This document shows, one piece after another, positions 6,628 to 14,496 of a DNA stretch of 20,376 nt. The DNA lies in IMG/VR virus record IMGVR_UViG_3300038701_000505, positions 1 through 20,376 of that record; one strand, 5' to 3'. Position numbers and translations under genes: made by a program. The notes under the pieces were generated by a model, which saw only the letters and a program-made list of their open reading frames with translations, was not told the DNA's origin and did no database searches. Source of the DNA: a virus. How positions within the stretch are numbered: the stretch's first letter is position 1; each line of letters opens with the position of its first letter.

Positions 6628-7277
6628 TCCCTAACCTGATTGTGCCGGTCTTGAACCGATACGACTTGCTCGAACGTATGCTCGATTCGATTGACTACCC
6701 AGTTCGGCAGTTGTTAATTATCGACAACGGTCAGAAACTCGGCGGAAACTTAACACATGAGAATCGGTACGTTAGATCAGTGAACGTGTTGAGCCTCCCA
6801 TCGAACCTCGGTGTTGCCGGTTCTTGGAACCTCGGGATTAAATGCTTGCCTCATAATAATCGTTGGTACTTCTCCAGCGTCGATGTAACCTACGGCAAGG
6901 GTGCGCTAGAAACTATGTCTCAAGCGTTGCCTACTGACATTACTCTCAATGCTCACCCTCCGCACTGGCAGACGTTCGTGATCGGAGAGGCAGTTGTTCA
7001 AAAAATTGGATTGTTCGATGAGGCTTACCACCCTATTTACTTTGAGGACAATGACTACGCTCGCCGGGCCTCAGAAGCAAACGTGCCAATCCGGTTTTAC
7101 GAAGCGCCAGTAAGCCACGAGAACTCCTCTACGATTAACTCTGACTCACAGTTGAGGAGAGAGAACGACAGGACTTTCTCCGAGAACCGGAAGTTGTTCC
7201 GGGACAAGCAAAATAGAAACGACTATTCTGTTCACGGCTGGAATCTATCTCGCCGGAGACAACTGTCTTGGGACTAG
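6624..7277 (+). CDS. GT-A (family 2 type) glycosyltransferase
   Basis: This 217-aa protein starts with the GT2 opening LIVPVLNRYDLLERMLDSI, followed by LLIIDNG and NLGVAGSWNLGIK. The metal-binding DXD position appears to be represented by the Asp in FSSVDVTYG. GLFDEAYHPIYFEDNDYARR is the typical C-terminal catalytic block with the ED pair. At 217 aa it is a minimal catalytic domain without membrane helices. The ATG overlaps the methyltransferase stop (ATGA). With 4898-6094 and 6094-6627 it forms one translationally coupled glycan unit inserted between capsid and connector genes. Confidence 0.87.
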   Translation: MIPNLIVPVLNRYDLLERMLDSIDYPVRQLLIIDNGQKLGGNLTHENRYVRSVNVLSLPSNLGVAGSWNLGIKCLPHNNRWYFSSVDVTYGKGALETMSQALPTDITLNAHPPHWQTFVIGEAVVQKIGLFDEAYHPIYFEDNDYARRASEANVPIRFYEAPVSHENSSTINSDSQLRRENDRTFSENRKLFRDKQNRNDYSVHGWNLSRRRQLSWD

Positions 7278-7283
7278 GCCCGC

Positions 7284-7289
7284 TACAAT
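7284..7289 (+). promoter_or_regulatory. Possible -10 element (TACAAT) before the connector gene
   Basis: TACAATAGAA at 7284-7293 lies in the gap after the glycan genes and just before GGAGG and the ATG at 7305. A related TAGAATAGAA occurs at 9161-9170 before another GGAG and ATG. TANNNT fits actinobacterial -10 elements. No -35 is recognisable, so this is weak. Confidence 0.3.
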
Positions 7290-7304
7290 AGAAGCGGAGG
7301 CTCT

Positions 7305-7919
7305 ATGTCTATTACGAATGGCTACGCAACTTTGGCAGACGTCAAAGCTGCTTTACGGATCACTGACAACATCGACGACTCTTTGCTAGAGACTGCTATT
7401 GAGGCTGCCTCGCGGGAGATAGATGGTCACACAGAACGTCACTTCTACAACGCGGGAACGGCTACTCGCGTCTTCATGCCTACGGATGCGTTCCTGACTG
7501 AGATTGACGACGCGGTCACAATTACTCAGGTCGAGACTTCTTCGGACGGTGTACAGTTCGATACGACTTGGAACTTGAGCAGCGATGTGCAACTTGAGCC
7601 GCTTAATGGCATAGTCGGCGGGCTCGCTGTGCCTTACCAACGGTTGCGCGCCATCGGATCATACTTGTTCCCAATTTGGGACGTAAAGAACGTGAACTCT
7701 TACGAGGCCACGGTGCGCGTTACGGGCACTTGGGGCTGGTCTGCTGTGCCGTTGGCGATTAAGCAGGCGACAATCCTTTACGCAGCGCGTCAATACAAAC
7801 GCTACGACGCTCCCCTCGGCGTTGCTGGCTTTGGGGACATTGGCCAGATTAACATCACCAGGATAGACCCCGACGTGATGGCGCTGGTTGCTCCCTACCG
7901 TAAGGTGCGGATGGCGTGA
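7305..7919 (+). CDS. Head-tail connector (HK97 gp6-like adaptor)
   Basis: This 204-aa protein has the usual connector layout: an N-terminal ATLADVKAALRITDNIDDSLLETAIEAASREIDGHTERHFY block, a central beta region, and a C-terminal helix LAIKQATILYAARQYKRYDAPLG ending DPDVMALVAPYRKV. Such proteins form the ring under the portal that receives the tail. GGAGG lies 6 bases before the ATG. The stop overlaps the GTG start of the next gene. Confidence 0.85.
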   Translation: MSITNGYATLADVKAALRITDNIDDSLLETAIEAASREIDGHTERHFYNAGTATRVFMPTDAFLTEIDDAVTITQVETSSDGVQFDTTWNLSSDVQLEPLNGIVGGLAVPYQRLRAIGSYLFPIWDVKNVNSYEATVRVTGTWGWSAVPLAIKQATILYAARQYKRYDAPLGVAGFGDIGQINITRIDPDVMALVAPYRKVRMA

Positions 7920-8317
7920 GTATTTTTGATATTCGGGCGGGCCTAGCCACGAACCTACAGACGATCAGTGGCCTACGGACATCGGTGAACATTCCCGACA
8001 ATCCCAACCCGCCCATCGCAGTAATCGCAATCGACAACGTGCAGTATGACGCTGCGTTCCAAAGAGGCCTCGCGGAGTACAACTTCACGGTAACGGTTCT
8101 AGCCTCTCGCGCTACTGATCGCTACGCGCAACGGGCACTAGATTCTTACACTTCCCCTGGCGCTTCTTCGGTGAAAGAAGCCATTGAGTCAGACAAGACC
8201 CTCGGTGGTGCTGCATACGATGTGCGAGTCACACAGATGAGCAACGTTGGTGCTGTATCATTGGGGGAGGTAAGTTACCTAGCCGCAGACTTCGCGGTAA
8301 CGGTTTACGCGAACTAA
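7916..8317 (+). CDS. Tail terminator or neck protein
   Basis: This 133-aa protein starts at GTG 7916, overlapping the connector stop (GTGA). The pattern is that of siphovirus tail terminators: an N-terminal helix, PPIAVIAIDNVQYDAAFQRGLAEYNFTVTVL strands, a helix with AQRALDSYTSPGASSVKEAI, and a final strand pair with SYLAADFAVTVYA. The protein would cap the tail tube and join it to the head. Position just before the major tail protein supports this. A head-closure protein is the main alternative. Confidence 0.72.
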   Translation: MSIFDIRAGLATNLQTISGLRTSVNIPDNPNPPIAVIAIDNVQYDAAFQRGLAEYNFTVTVLASRATDRYAQRALDSYTSPGASSVKEAIESDKTLGGAAYDVRVTQMSNVGAVSLGEVSYLAADFAVTVYAN

Positions 8318-8327
8318 GGAGCAAGAA

Positions 8328-8735
8328 GTGGCAAAGTTTGTCGCAACTGACTACAACATCGAAATCGGGGGAACCGACTTCAGCACCTCGCTTGCTGCGG
8401 TGACTCTGGACATCTCTTCGGAGGAGCAGGAAACTACGGCTTTCGGTAGCGACTGGCGACAGCGCATTGGTGGATTGAAAGACGCGAGCGTTACGCTTGA
8501 CTTCCACCAAGACTTCGCTGCTGGCTCGGTAGACGAAACCCTTTGGGACAACCTCGGGGGAACCGTTGCTATCGTGATCAAGCCGACCTCCGGCACTGTC
8601 ACCTCCAGCAACCCCACCTACTCGTTCGACGCGCTTGTCACTCAAACGCAACCTTACGCAAACTCGGTGGGCGACCTGGCAACTATGTCTGTGACTTGGC
8701 CTGTGAATGGAACGGTAACGCGCGGAACAGCGTAG
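8328..8735 (+). CDS. Major tail tube protein
   Basis: This 135-aa protein has alternating beta strands and Thr/Ser/Gly-rich loops: YNIEIGGTDFSTSLAAVTLDI, ETTAFGSDWRQRIGGLKDASVTLDFHQDF, ETLWDNLGGTVAIVIKP and TMSVTWPVNG. This matches phage tail tube proteins (KDASVTLDF-type motif). It starts with GTG at 8328 after AAGGAG. It precedes the frameshifted chaperone pair, the standard order. Confidence 0.87.
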   Translation: MAKFVATDYNIEIGGTDFSTSLAAVTLDISSEEQETTAFGSDWRQRIGGLKDASVTLDFHQDFAAGSVDETLWDNLGGTVAIVIKPTSGTVTSSNPTYSFDALVTQTQPYANSVGDLATMSVTWPVNGTVTRGTA

Positions 8736-8747
8736 TAGGATGTTCGC

Positions 8748-8996
8748 ATGAACTTCAATCTACGAATTACCTTCGCGGACGGCACAACCAAAGACATCGT
8801 CGGTAAGGCAGCGGACATTGTTGCTTTCGAGCAACACTTCGACCTGTCGATGGCGAAACTACAGAACGAAGTCAAACTGACTCACCTGTTCTATCTGGCT
8901 TGGCATAGCGAGAAGCGGAACGGGGAAACCAAGGATGACTTCGAGAAGTGGTTGGAGTCGGTAGACATGATTCAGGCGGCAGACCCAAAAGAATAA
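8748..8996 (+). CDS. Tail assembly chaperone, short form
   Basis: This 82-aa protein starts at ATG 8748. It is followed by an overlapping frame with no start of its own that makes sense, the classic G/GT arrangement in which the chaperones coat the tape measure protein during tail assembly. The sequence has FADGTTKDIVGKAADIVAFEQHFDLSMAKL and a helix LTHLFYLAWHSEKRNGE, typical of the N-terminal part of actinophage chaperones. Translation ends at TAA 8994-8996 unless ribosomes slip. Confidence 0.85.
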   Translation: MNFNLRITFADGTTKDIVGKAADIVAFEQHFDLSMAKLQNEVKLTHLFYLAWHSEKRNGETKDDFEKWLESVDMIQAADPKE

Positions 8997-9163
8997 CCGG
9001 CTTAGGCGATGAGTCAATGCATTGGTTCGTCGCCTCCATCGCTTGCGAGACGGGGATCAGTCCCCGAGAGTTGATGGAACTAGAGCCGAGGATGCTTTGG
9101 ACACTTAATCGCTACCTAGTTGGTCGGGCGCAGAAGCAAGCACAACAGTCCCGTCGGCGGTAG
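8748..9163 (+). CDS. Tail assembly chaperone, long form by -1 frameshift
   Basis: The heptamer CCCAAAA (8984-8990) is in the correct phase, read as C CCA AAA in frame 0, immediately before GAA TAA. Slipping back one base re-reads A8990 and continues AGA ATA ACC to the TAG at 9161-9163. This gives a join of 8748-8990 with 8990-9163 and a protein of about 138 aa. The added part contains MHWFVASIACETGISPRELMELEPRMLWTLNRYL, which resembles the usual T domain (WF..S..ACE.G..P..L). The downstream ORF has no credible start of its own. Confidence 0.85.
8984..8990 (+). promoter_or_regulatory. -1 ribosomal slippery site CCCAAAA
   Basis: An X XXY YYZ heptamer (C CCA AAA) ends 3 bases before the frame 0 stop codon TAA at 8994-8996. 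It joins the two chaperone frames described above. I did not find a clear downstream stimulatory hairpin by eye. Confidence 0.85.
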
Positions 9164-9166
9164 AAT
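9161..9166 (+). promoter_or_regulatory. Possible -10 element (TAGAAT)
   Basis: TAGAATAGAA (9161-9170) overlaps the stop of the chaperone long form and precedes TTAGGAG and the ATG at 9187. It differs by one base from TACAATAGAA at 7284-7293. No -35 is visible. It could be an internal late promoter or chance. Confidence 0.25.
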
Positions 9167-9186
9167 AGAACGGTTAGGAGTCCCAC

Positions 9187-9720
9187 ATGGCACAGCGCGC
9201 AGGCTTGGAGATTCTCGCACCTCGTATGGAGATTACTATTCCTCCAGGCACCGAGGGTCGTCTCCGGCGCACTGTTGCCAAAGTTCCGCCAGGTGTCCGT
9301 CGCCAACTGTCTAACGACTTACGCAAGAGCCTCCAGCCTCTCGCTGATCGCGTAGCACAGGGAGTGCCGAAGGAAGCCCCGATGTCCGGGATGGTGCCTC
9401 GCTGGGGGAACGCCATGGCGGAAATCAAAACATTCCCCAAGGGCAGGCCAGGTCGGGCGATTGCTACGATCAGGGTAATGGGCGATTCGGGTGGATTCGC
9501 CAAGTTGCTATCTATCACTGAGTTGGCAGGTTCGGTCACTCCCGGTGGTTACTCTAAGCGCGGTGCGAGCATGATTTCTGTGCTACAGGAGGACTACCCG
9601 CTCGTTGGGAAGGGTGGTCGATTCGTTTGGAAAGCCTGGCTCAAGGTTCGCCCGGAGGCTGTCGGTTTGGCCATTGCTTCGATCAATCGCTTCGTCGAGA
9701 AGTTCAATCGTAAGGGATAA
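9187..9720 (+). CDS. Unknown virion-region protein before the tape measure gene
   Basis: This 177-aa basic protein starts at ATG 9187 after TTAGGAG. It has an N-terminal helix pair around LSNDLRKSLQPLADRVAQGVPKEAPMSG, a central Gly/Arg-rich region and the C-terminal GGRFVWKAWLKVRPEAVGLAIASINRFVEKFNRKG. The helix, SG loop, FVWKA, helix layout is loosely like HK97 gp10-type tail completion proteins, which normally lie before the major tail gene, whereas this one lies after the chaperones. I cannot name it with confidence. It is two bases from the tape measure start and belongs to the tail operon. Confidence 0.75.
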   Translation: MAQRAGLEILAPRMEITIPPGTEGRLRRTVAKVPPGVRRQLSNDLRKSLQPLADRVAQGVPKEAPMSGMVPRWGNAMAEIKTFPKGRPGRAIATIRVMGDSGGFAKLLSITELAGSVTPGGYSKRGASMISVLQEDYPLVGKGGRFVWKAWLKVRPEAVGLAIASINRFVEKFNRKG

Positions 9721-9722
9721 TC

Positions 9723-11864
9723 ATGAAGCCTATTGTCCTGCCAATTACGTACAAGTCTGATCCCAAGGGCCTCCGCAAGGCACAAGATCAGCTCAAAGGA
9801 TTCGCCAAGGGTATTGGGCGAACTGTAGTTGGTGCTACGGCTGCGGTAGCCGGTATTGGCGCTGCCTCGATCAAAGCGTTTGCTGACTTCGATGGGGCGA
9901 TGACACAGTCGCTCGCCATTATGGGCGATGTCTCCGACAAGATGAAGGGGGAGATGTCGGATGCGGCCCGAGAGGTTGCCAAACAGACCACCTTCTCCGC
10001 GGAGCAGGCTGCCGAGTCTTACTTCTTCCTTGCCTCTGCCGGTCTAGACGCCGCTCAATCTATTGAGGCGATGCCCAAGGTCGCTGCGTTCGCTCAAGCA
10101 GGTATGTTCGACATGGCTCTCGCCACCGACTTGCTGACAGATGCTCAGTCTGCTCTCGGCTTGTCGAGCGATGACGCAGCTGAGAACACAGCCAATATGT
10201 CCCGCGTTTCGGACACGCTCGTCAAAGCGAACACTCTTGCGAACGCTTCAGTCCAGCAGTTTTCTGAAGCATTAACGAACAAGGCTGGCCCGGCGATGAA
10301 GACCGTCGGTATGGACATTGAAGAAGGTGTCGCGGTTCTCGCTGCGTTTGCCGATCAGGGTATCAAGGGCCAAGAAGCCGGTACTCAGTTCTCTATTGTG
10401 ATGCGCGAACTCCAGCGTCGAGCTCTCGAGAACTCGGCTGCGTTTGAGCAAGCGGGTATTTCTGTCTTCGACGCGCAAGGCGAGTTCCGCAACTTCGGTG
10501 ACATCATGGGCGACGTTGAGGGCCGTCTCGATGGGATGTCTGATGCTCAAAAGAAAGCAGAGCTGGCGCAGTTAGGCTTCGCGGACAAATCGGTTCAGTC
10601 CCTTTTGGCTTTGCTGGGAACGTCGGATGCGATTAAGCAATACGAATCTGACCTGCGTAACGCTGCTGGGACTACGCAAGACGTAGCCGATAATCAGCTC
10701 GACACGATTAGTGCTCAGTTCGACCTACTTAAGTCTGCTGTTGTTGATGTCGGTATCGTCGTGGGCCAAGCGCTCGAGCCAGCCTTCAAAGACTTGATTA
10801 CTGAGTTGAAGCCAGTTGTGGCACAAGTTGGCGGTTCGCTGATCCCCGCTTTCAAAGGCGTGATGGTATTCGTGTCAGAAGTAGCGGGGATGTTGCCGTC
10901 GCTTATACAGGCGTTCATTCCGCTGATCCCTATCATCACTCAAATTGCTTCGCTGGTGTTCGGTGTCGTCGCCCAACTCCTGCCGACGTTCGTGGCGGTC
11001 TTGAGCGTGCTCCTGCCGATTATTGAGTCCTTCACAGCGTTCCTCGCCAACAACGTCGAAGTCGTTACTGCTGTGGTCATAGCGTTCGCCAGTTTCGTGG
11101 CAGTAATCAAGACGTACAACGCTGTTATCAACTTGGCGAAACTAGGTATGGCTGCCTTCAATGCTGTGATGCTAATGAACCCGCTCGGCTTGATCCTTGC
11201 CGCTGTGGTTGCGCTGACCGCTGCTCTTGTTTGGTTCTTCACTCAAACCGAAGTCGGCCAACAGGCTTGGGCAGCGTTTACTGAGTTCTTGACTGTGGCT
11301 ACGACGGCTGTAGGCGAGTGGTTTGCGTATGTCTTTGGCGAATGGTTCCCGGGCCTGTGGCAAAGCATGGTGGACTTCTTCACTGGTGGTTGGGAGACGT
11401 TCAAAGAGTACTTCTTCACAGCCATAGAAGCCATTGGGGATTTCTTCAAGGGTATTATCAACGGCTGGATCACGATGTTCGAGGGCTTCATCAACTTCGT
11501 AATCGGCGGCGTAAACAAACTCATTAACGCTCTGAACAAGATCAGTGTGGACGTGCCCGCTGGCCCATTCAACGACGCCTACACTTTGGGTATTAACATT
11601 CCGAATGTTCCCGAAGTCTCGTTACCTCGGTTGGCCAAGGGTGGAATTGTTAAGTCGCAACCGGGTGGTATTTTGGCAAACATCGGTGAGGGTCGTTACG
11701 ATGAAGCCGTAGTTCCACTTAAGCCGGGCATGGGATTAGGCAATACTTACAACATTACGGTGAATGCTGGTATGGGAACTAACGGTGCTCGTGTTGGTGA
11801 GGAAATTGTTCGCGCGATTAAGCAGTATGAACGTAACTCTGGCCCAGTGTTTGCGAGCGCGTAA
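9723..11864 (+). CDS. Tail tape measure protein
   Basis: This is the largest ORF in the window (713 aa). Residues about 55-250 contain the tape-measure core (AKQTTFSAEQAAESYFFLASAGLDAAQSI, NMSRVSDTLVKANTLANASVQQFSEAL). Residues about 380-510 are strongly hydrophobic with several possible membrane helices (LIPIITQIASLVFGVVAQLL, LGLILAAVVALTAALVWFF), as expected for the part ejected into the host membrane. The C-terminus has LPRLAKGGIVKSQPGGILANIGEGRYDEAVVPL, a common end motif of tape measure proteins. By the rule of about 0.15 nm per residue the tail would be near 107 nm. The stop overlaps the next start (TAATG). Confidence 0.93.
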   Translation: MKPIVLPITYKSDPKGLRKAQDQLKGFAKGIGRTVVGATAAVAGIGAASIKAFADFDGAMTQSLAIMGDVSDKMKGEMSDAAREVAKQTTFSAEQAAESYFFLASAGLDAAQSIEAMPKVAAFAQAGMFDMALATDLLTDAQSALGLSSDDAAENTANMSRVSDTLVKANTLANASVQQFSEALTNKAGPAMKTVGMDIEEGVAVLAAFADQGIKGQEAGTQFSIVMRELQRRALENSAAFEQAGISVFDAQGEFRNFGDIMGDVEGRLDGMSDAQKKAELAQLGFADKSVQSLLALLGTSDAIKQYESDLRNAAGTTQDVADNQLDTISAQFDLLKSAVVDVGIVVGQALEPAFKDLITELKPVVAQVGGSLIPAFKGVMVFVSEVAGMLPSLIQAFIPLIPIITQIASLVFGVVAQLLPTFVAVLSVLLPIIESFTAFLANNVEVVTAVVIAFASFVAVIKTYNAVINLAKLGMAAFNAVMLMNPLGLILAAVVALTAALVWFFTQTEVGQQAWAAFTEFLTVATTAVGEWFAYVFGEWFPGLWQSMVDFFTGGWETFKEYFFTAIEAIGDFFKGIINGWITMFEGFINFVIGGVNKLINALNKISVDVPAGPFNDAYTLGINIPNVPEVSLPRLAKGGIVKSQPGGILANIGEGRYDEAVVPLKPGMGLGNTYNITVNAGMGTNGARVGEEIVRAIKQYERNSGPVFASA

Positions 11865-13051
11865 TGACTGCGACGATAGAGATTGGTCGGGTGCGCGGTT
11901 TCGTGCTGGATGATCCCGTCGCTGGCGTTCTAGACAACATCGAATATCCGCTCGGTGGTCTTTCGTTCGTAGACGTAACCGACAAAGTGCGAAGCGTATC
12001 TGTTACTCGCGGCAAGAACCGTGATCTCGAGCGATTCTCAGCGGGGACGCTAGAGGTTTCTTTGAATAATCAGACGCGATACTTCGACCCGTTCAGCAGT
12101 TCCGAACTCGATCCAATCCCCCGCGTTCCAGTTCGATTCTCTTACGGTGGCACCGCTCAGTTCTACGGTCAAGTTGAAGACTGGAACTACTCCTACAATC
12201 CCGGCGGGGTTTCTTACGCTGAGATCAGTGCCGTGGATGACTTTACGAAACTAGCCCGGACGAACATTCTTGCTTCGGGTAGCGCAACACCTCAGTTCTC
12301 TGGCGAACGGGTGACTGAAGTGCTCGATATGTTTACGGTGGATTGGCCAGGAGACAAGCGCAATATCGACACCGGGGACACGTTCTTGTGCACCGATCAG
12401 TACGAGGGCGAGAACGCTCTGGAGTATTTACAACTGATTGACGCCAGCGAGCAAGGGCAACTCTTCATCGGTAAGGAGGGCGACCTCGTATTCCGTTCGC
12501 GCGGGGACGCTACGCCTACTTCTGACGGCTTGCTCACTTTTGCTGACGATGGTTCGGGGATTGACTACAAACGGGTTCTAGTGAACTACGGTTCTGAGTT
12601 GATGGTGAACCGGGCAACGATCACTGCGCCTTTGGGAACGGCAATCGCAGATAACCAGTTGTCACAAATTACCTACGGTTTGATCAGTTCTGAGATTGCG
12701 ACATTGTGTGCTTCCTCTACGACGCTACAAGACTTGGCCGATTACACTGTGGCGAAATACGCAAACCCGGAATATCGCTTCGAGGCCATATTGTTGGACA
12801 TTCGCGCGCTTCCGCCAGCGGAAGTTGCCAGCGTGATGAACTTAGAAATTGGCGATGTCATTGAAGTAATCTTTACGCCGAACAATATTGGCTCGGCAAT
12901 AGATCAGTACGCGCAAATTATTGGTATCGAACACGAAGTTTCATTCGATAGTCATGAGGTTACGATTCGCCTCGCCGGGCTCACTTTCACCTCATTGGTG
13001 CTTAGTGATACAGAGTTCGGTAAACTAGACACATACACACTTGGGTTCTAG
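11864..13051 (+). CDS. Minor tail (tail tip) protein
   Basis: This 395-aa beta-rich protein follows the tape measure gene with a one-base overlap. It begins IEIGRVRGFVLDDPVAGVLDN and has VTDKVRSVSVTRGKNRDLERFSAGTLEVSLNN, a pattern typical of actinophage minor tail proteins that form the tail tip hub. Later blocks (FYGQVEDWNYSY, GSELMVNRATITAP, FTPNNIGSAIDQYAQIIGIEHEVSF) also fit baseplate hub-like folds. No enzymatic motif is seen. Confidence 0.8.
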   Translation: MTATIEIGRVRGFVLDDPVAGVLDNIEYPLGGLSFVDVTDKVRSVSVTRGKNRDLERFSAGTLEVSLNNQTRYFDPFSSSELDPIPRVPVRFSYGGTAQFYGQVEDWNYSYNPGGVSYAEISAVDDFTKLARTNILASGSATPQFSGERVTEVLDMFTVDWPGDKRNIDTGDTFLCTDQYEGENALEYLQLIDASEQGQLFIGKEGDLVFRSRGDATPTSDGLLTFADDGSGIDYKRVLVNYGSELMVNRATITAPLGTAIADNQLSQITYGLISSEIATLCASSTTLQDLADYTVAKYANPEYRFEAILLDIRALPPAEVASVMNLEIGDVIEVIFTPNNIGSAIDQYAQIIGIEHEVSFDSHEVTIRLAGLTFTSLVLSDTEFGKLDTYTLGF

Positions 13052-13060
13052 GGGGACAAC

Positions 13061-14344
13061 TTGGCAGGCGCAGGCTTCAAAGACTTTACCGCTGGTGAAG
13101 TGCTCACAGCAACAGACGTGGACACTTACCTCATGCAGCAAACGGTCATGGTGTTCGGTGGAACGGCTGCACGCGCATCAGCGTTGGGAACGGTTGTCGC
13201 AGAAGGAATGCTCTCTTACCTTTCGGACAGTAATTCCGTTGAATATTACAATGGTGCTGAGTGGGAACCGCTCGGCGGTGGAGGTGCCGCTGTTCACAAT
13301 CTGTTAGACAACGGCGCGATGCAAGTACACCAGCGTGGCACTGCTGACACCGGAATTACCGGTTCAAGCGGTGTGATAAGAACTGCCGACAGGTGGGAAT
13401 TTCAAATTAACCACAGTGGGTCTTGGACTCAGGATATTCGAGCCGACGGGCCTACTGGTTTCTCAGAATCGTTCCGAGCGCTGATTTACGCTGGGTCGGG
13501 CGCTCCAGGTGCGGCTGAGTATTGTTTCGTTCGTCAAAAAATTGAAGGACAAAATCTTCAGTTGCTTAGCAAAGGCACCGCTGGCGCTCGCGAGATGACC
13601 TTATCATTCTGGGTCAAGTCCAACGCCACGGGGACTTACGTTTGCGAAATCCAAGATGACGATAACAACCGCCATATCTCGAAGGCGTACACGATAGACA
13701 GTATTGACACGTGGGAAAAGAAAGAGATTCTGATTGACGCTGACACGACTGGCGCTCTAGACAACGACAATGAGGCCTCGCTAGATGTGTCTTTCTGGCT
13801 CGTTGCGGGTTCAGATACGTCGTCGGGCACTTTGGCGACCTCGTGGGCGTCGTACGTTGCCGCGAACCGCGCTGTTGGGCAGAGGAACTTGGCTGAGAAC
13901 ACGAACTACTATTGGCAGGTGACGGGTGTTCAGCTCGAAGCCGCAACAGAAGCGAGCGAGTTCCAGCACAAGGCATACTCGGATGAACTGTTGGAATGTC
14001 AGCGGTATTATTTCAAGTTCCGTTCTGGTGGTTCGAACTATACGCCATATGGCCCAGCTTTTGGTCGGCAGTCGAGCAATGTGCAGGGGATGGTTTCGTT
14101 CCCGGTTGAGATGCGCGTGCCGCCTACGGCGTTGGAAACTACGGGGACAGCTTCCGACTACCGCGTGTTGTACCAAAACGCAAATGAGGTATGCACAAGT
14201 GTTCCCACCTTTACGAGCGCAGGCACACTGTCTTCGAGACTAATCTTCAGCGGCGGTTCAGTATTTACTGTAGGTGAAGGAGCAATGCTAACCACCAACT
14301 TCTCTAGTAGCACATCATTCTTAGCTTGGAGCGCAGACCTATGA
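13061..14344 (+). CDS. Tail fibre, likely receptor-binding
   Basis: This 427-aa protein starts with TTG 13061, supported by GGGGGA just upstream. The N-terminus GFKDFTAGEVLTATDVDTYLMQQ is a tail-attachment opening I associate with phage fibres. After a GGGG linker (about 72-77) come NLLDNGAMQVHQRGTADT and DRWEF, then a jelly-roll-like module with WVKSNATGTYVCEI and YYWQVTGVQLEAATEASEFQHKAYSDELLECQRYY, a motif set found in many phage fibre proteins with carbohydrate-binding folds. The last third is Ser/Thr-rich beta. It probably recognises a cell-surface glycan. Confidence 0.82.
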   Translation: MAGAGFKDFTAGEVLTATDVDTYLMQQTVMVFGGTAARASALGTVVAEGMLSYLSDSNSVEYYNGAEWEPLGGGGAAVHNLLDNGAMQVHQRGTADTGITGSSGVIRTADRWEFQINHSGSWTQDIRADGPTGFSESFRALIYAGSGAPGAAEYCFVRQKIEGQNLQLLSKGTAGAREMTLSFWVKSNATGTYVCEIQDDDNNRHISKAYTIDSIDTWEKKEILIDADTTGALDNDNEASLDVSFWLVAGSDTSSGTLATSWASYVAANRAVGQRNLAENTNYYWQVTGVQLEAATEASEFQHKAYSDELLECQRYYFKFRSGGSNYTPYGPAFGRQSSNVQGMVSFPVEMRVPPTALETTGTASDYRVLYQNANEVCTSVPTFTSAGTLSSRLIFSGGSVFTVGEGAMLTTNFSSSTSFLAWSADL

Positions 14345-14496
14345 GATGGGTAGTCCTGGAACACTTATCTGATGAAGCGACAGTCTATGGTCGTATTGAC
14401 GAAGATGGGCTGATGCGCGTGACAGCGATACAAGGTTACGCGGAGTTAGACGAGTGGCTTGCCGCGGGGAACGTTCCCGAGGTTGTCACAGAATGA
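14341..14496 (+). CDS. Small unknown protein between fibre and lysin genes
   Basis: This 51-aa acidic protein (MRWVVLEHLSDEATVYGRID...) starts at ATG 14341, overlapping the fibre stop (ATGA), and ends at TGA 14494-14496, overlapping the lysin start. The overlaps on both sides and codon-like composition support it as real. It has no motif I recognise; the WLAAGNVPE near the end recalls short tails of fibre-associated proteins. Confidence 0.6.
   Translation: MRWVVLEHLSDEATVYGRIDEDGLMRVTAIQGYAELDEWLAAGNVPEVVTE

Noticed and set aside
13041-13307. 88-codon frame overlapping the start of the tail fibre gene
   Set aside because: It is an out-of-frame shadow of the TTG-started fibre gene, which has GGGGGA upstream and a recognisable fibre N-terminus.
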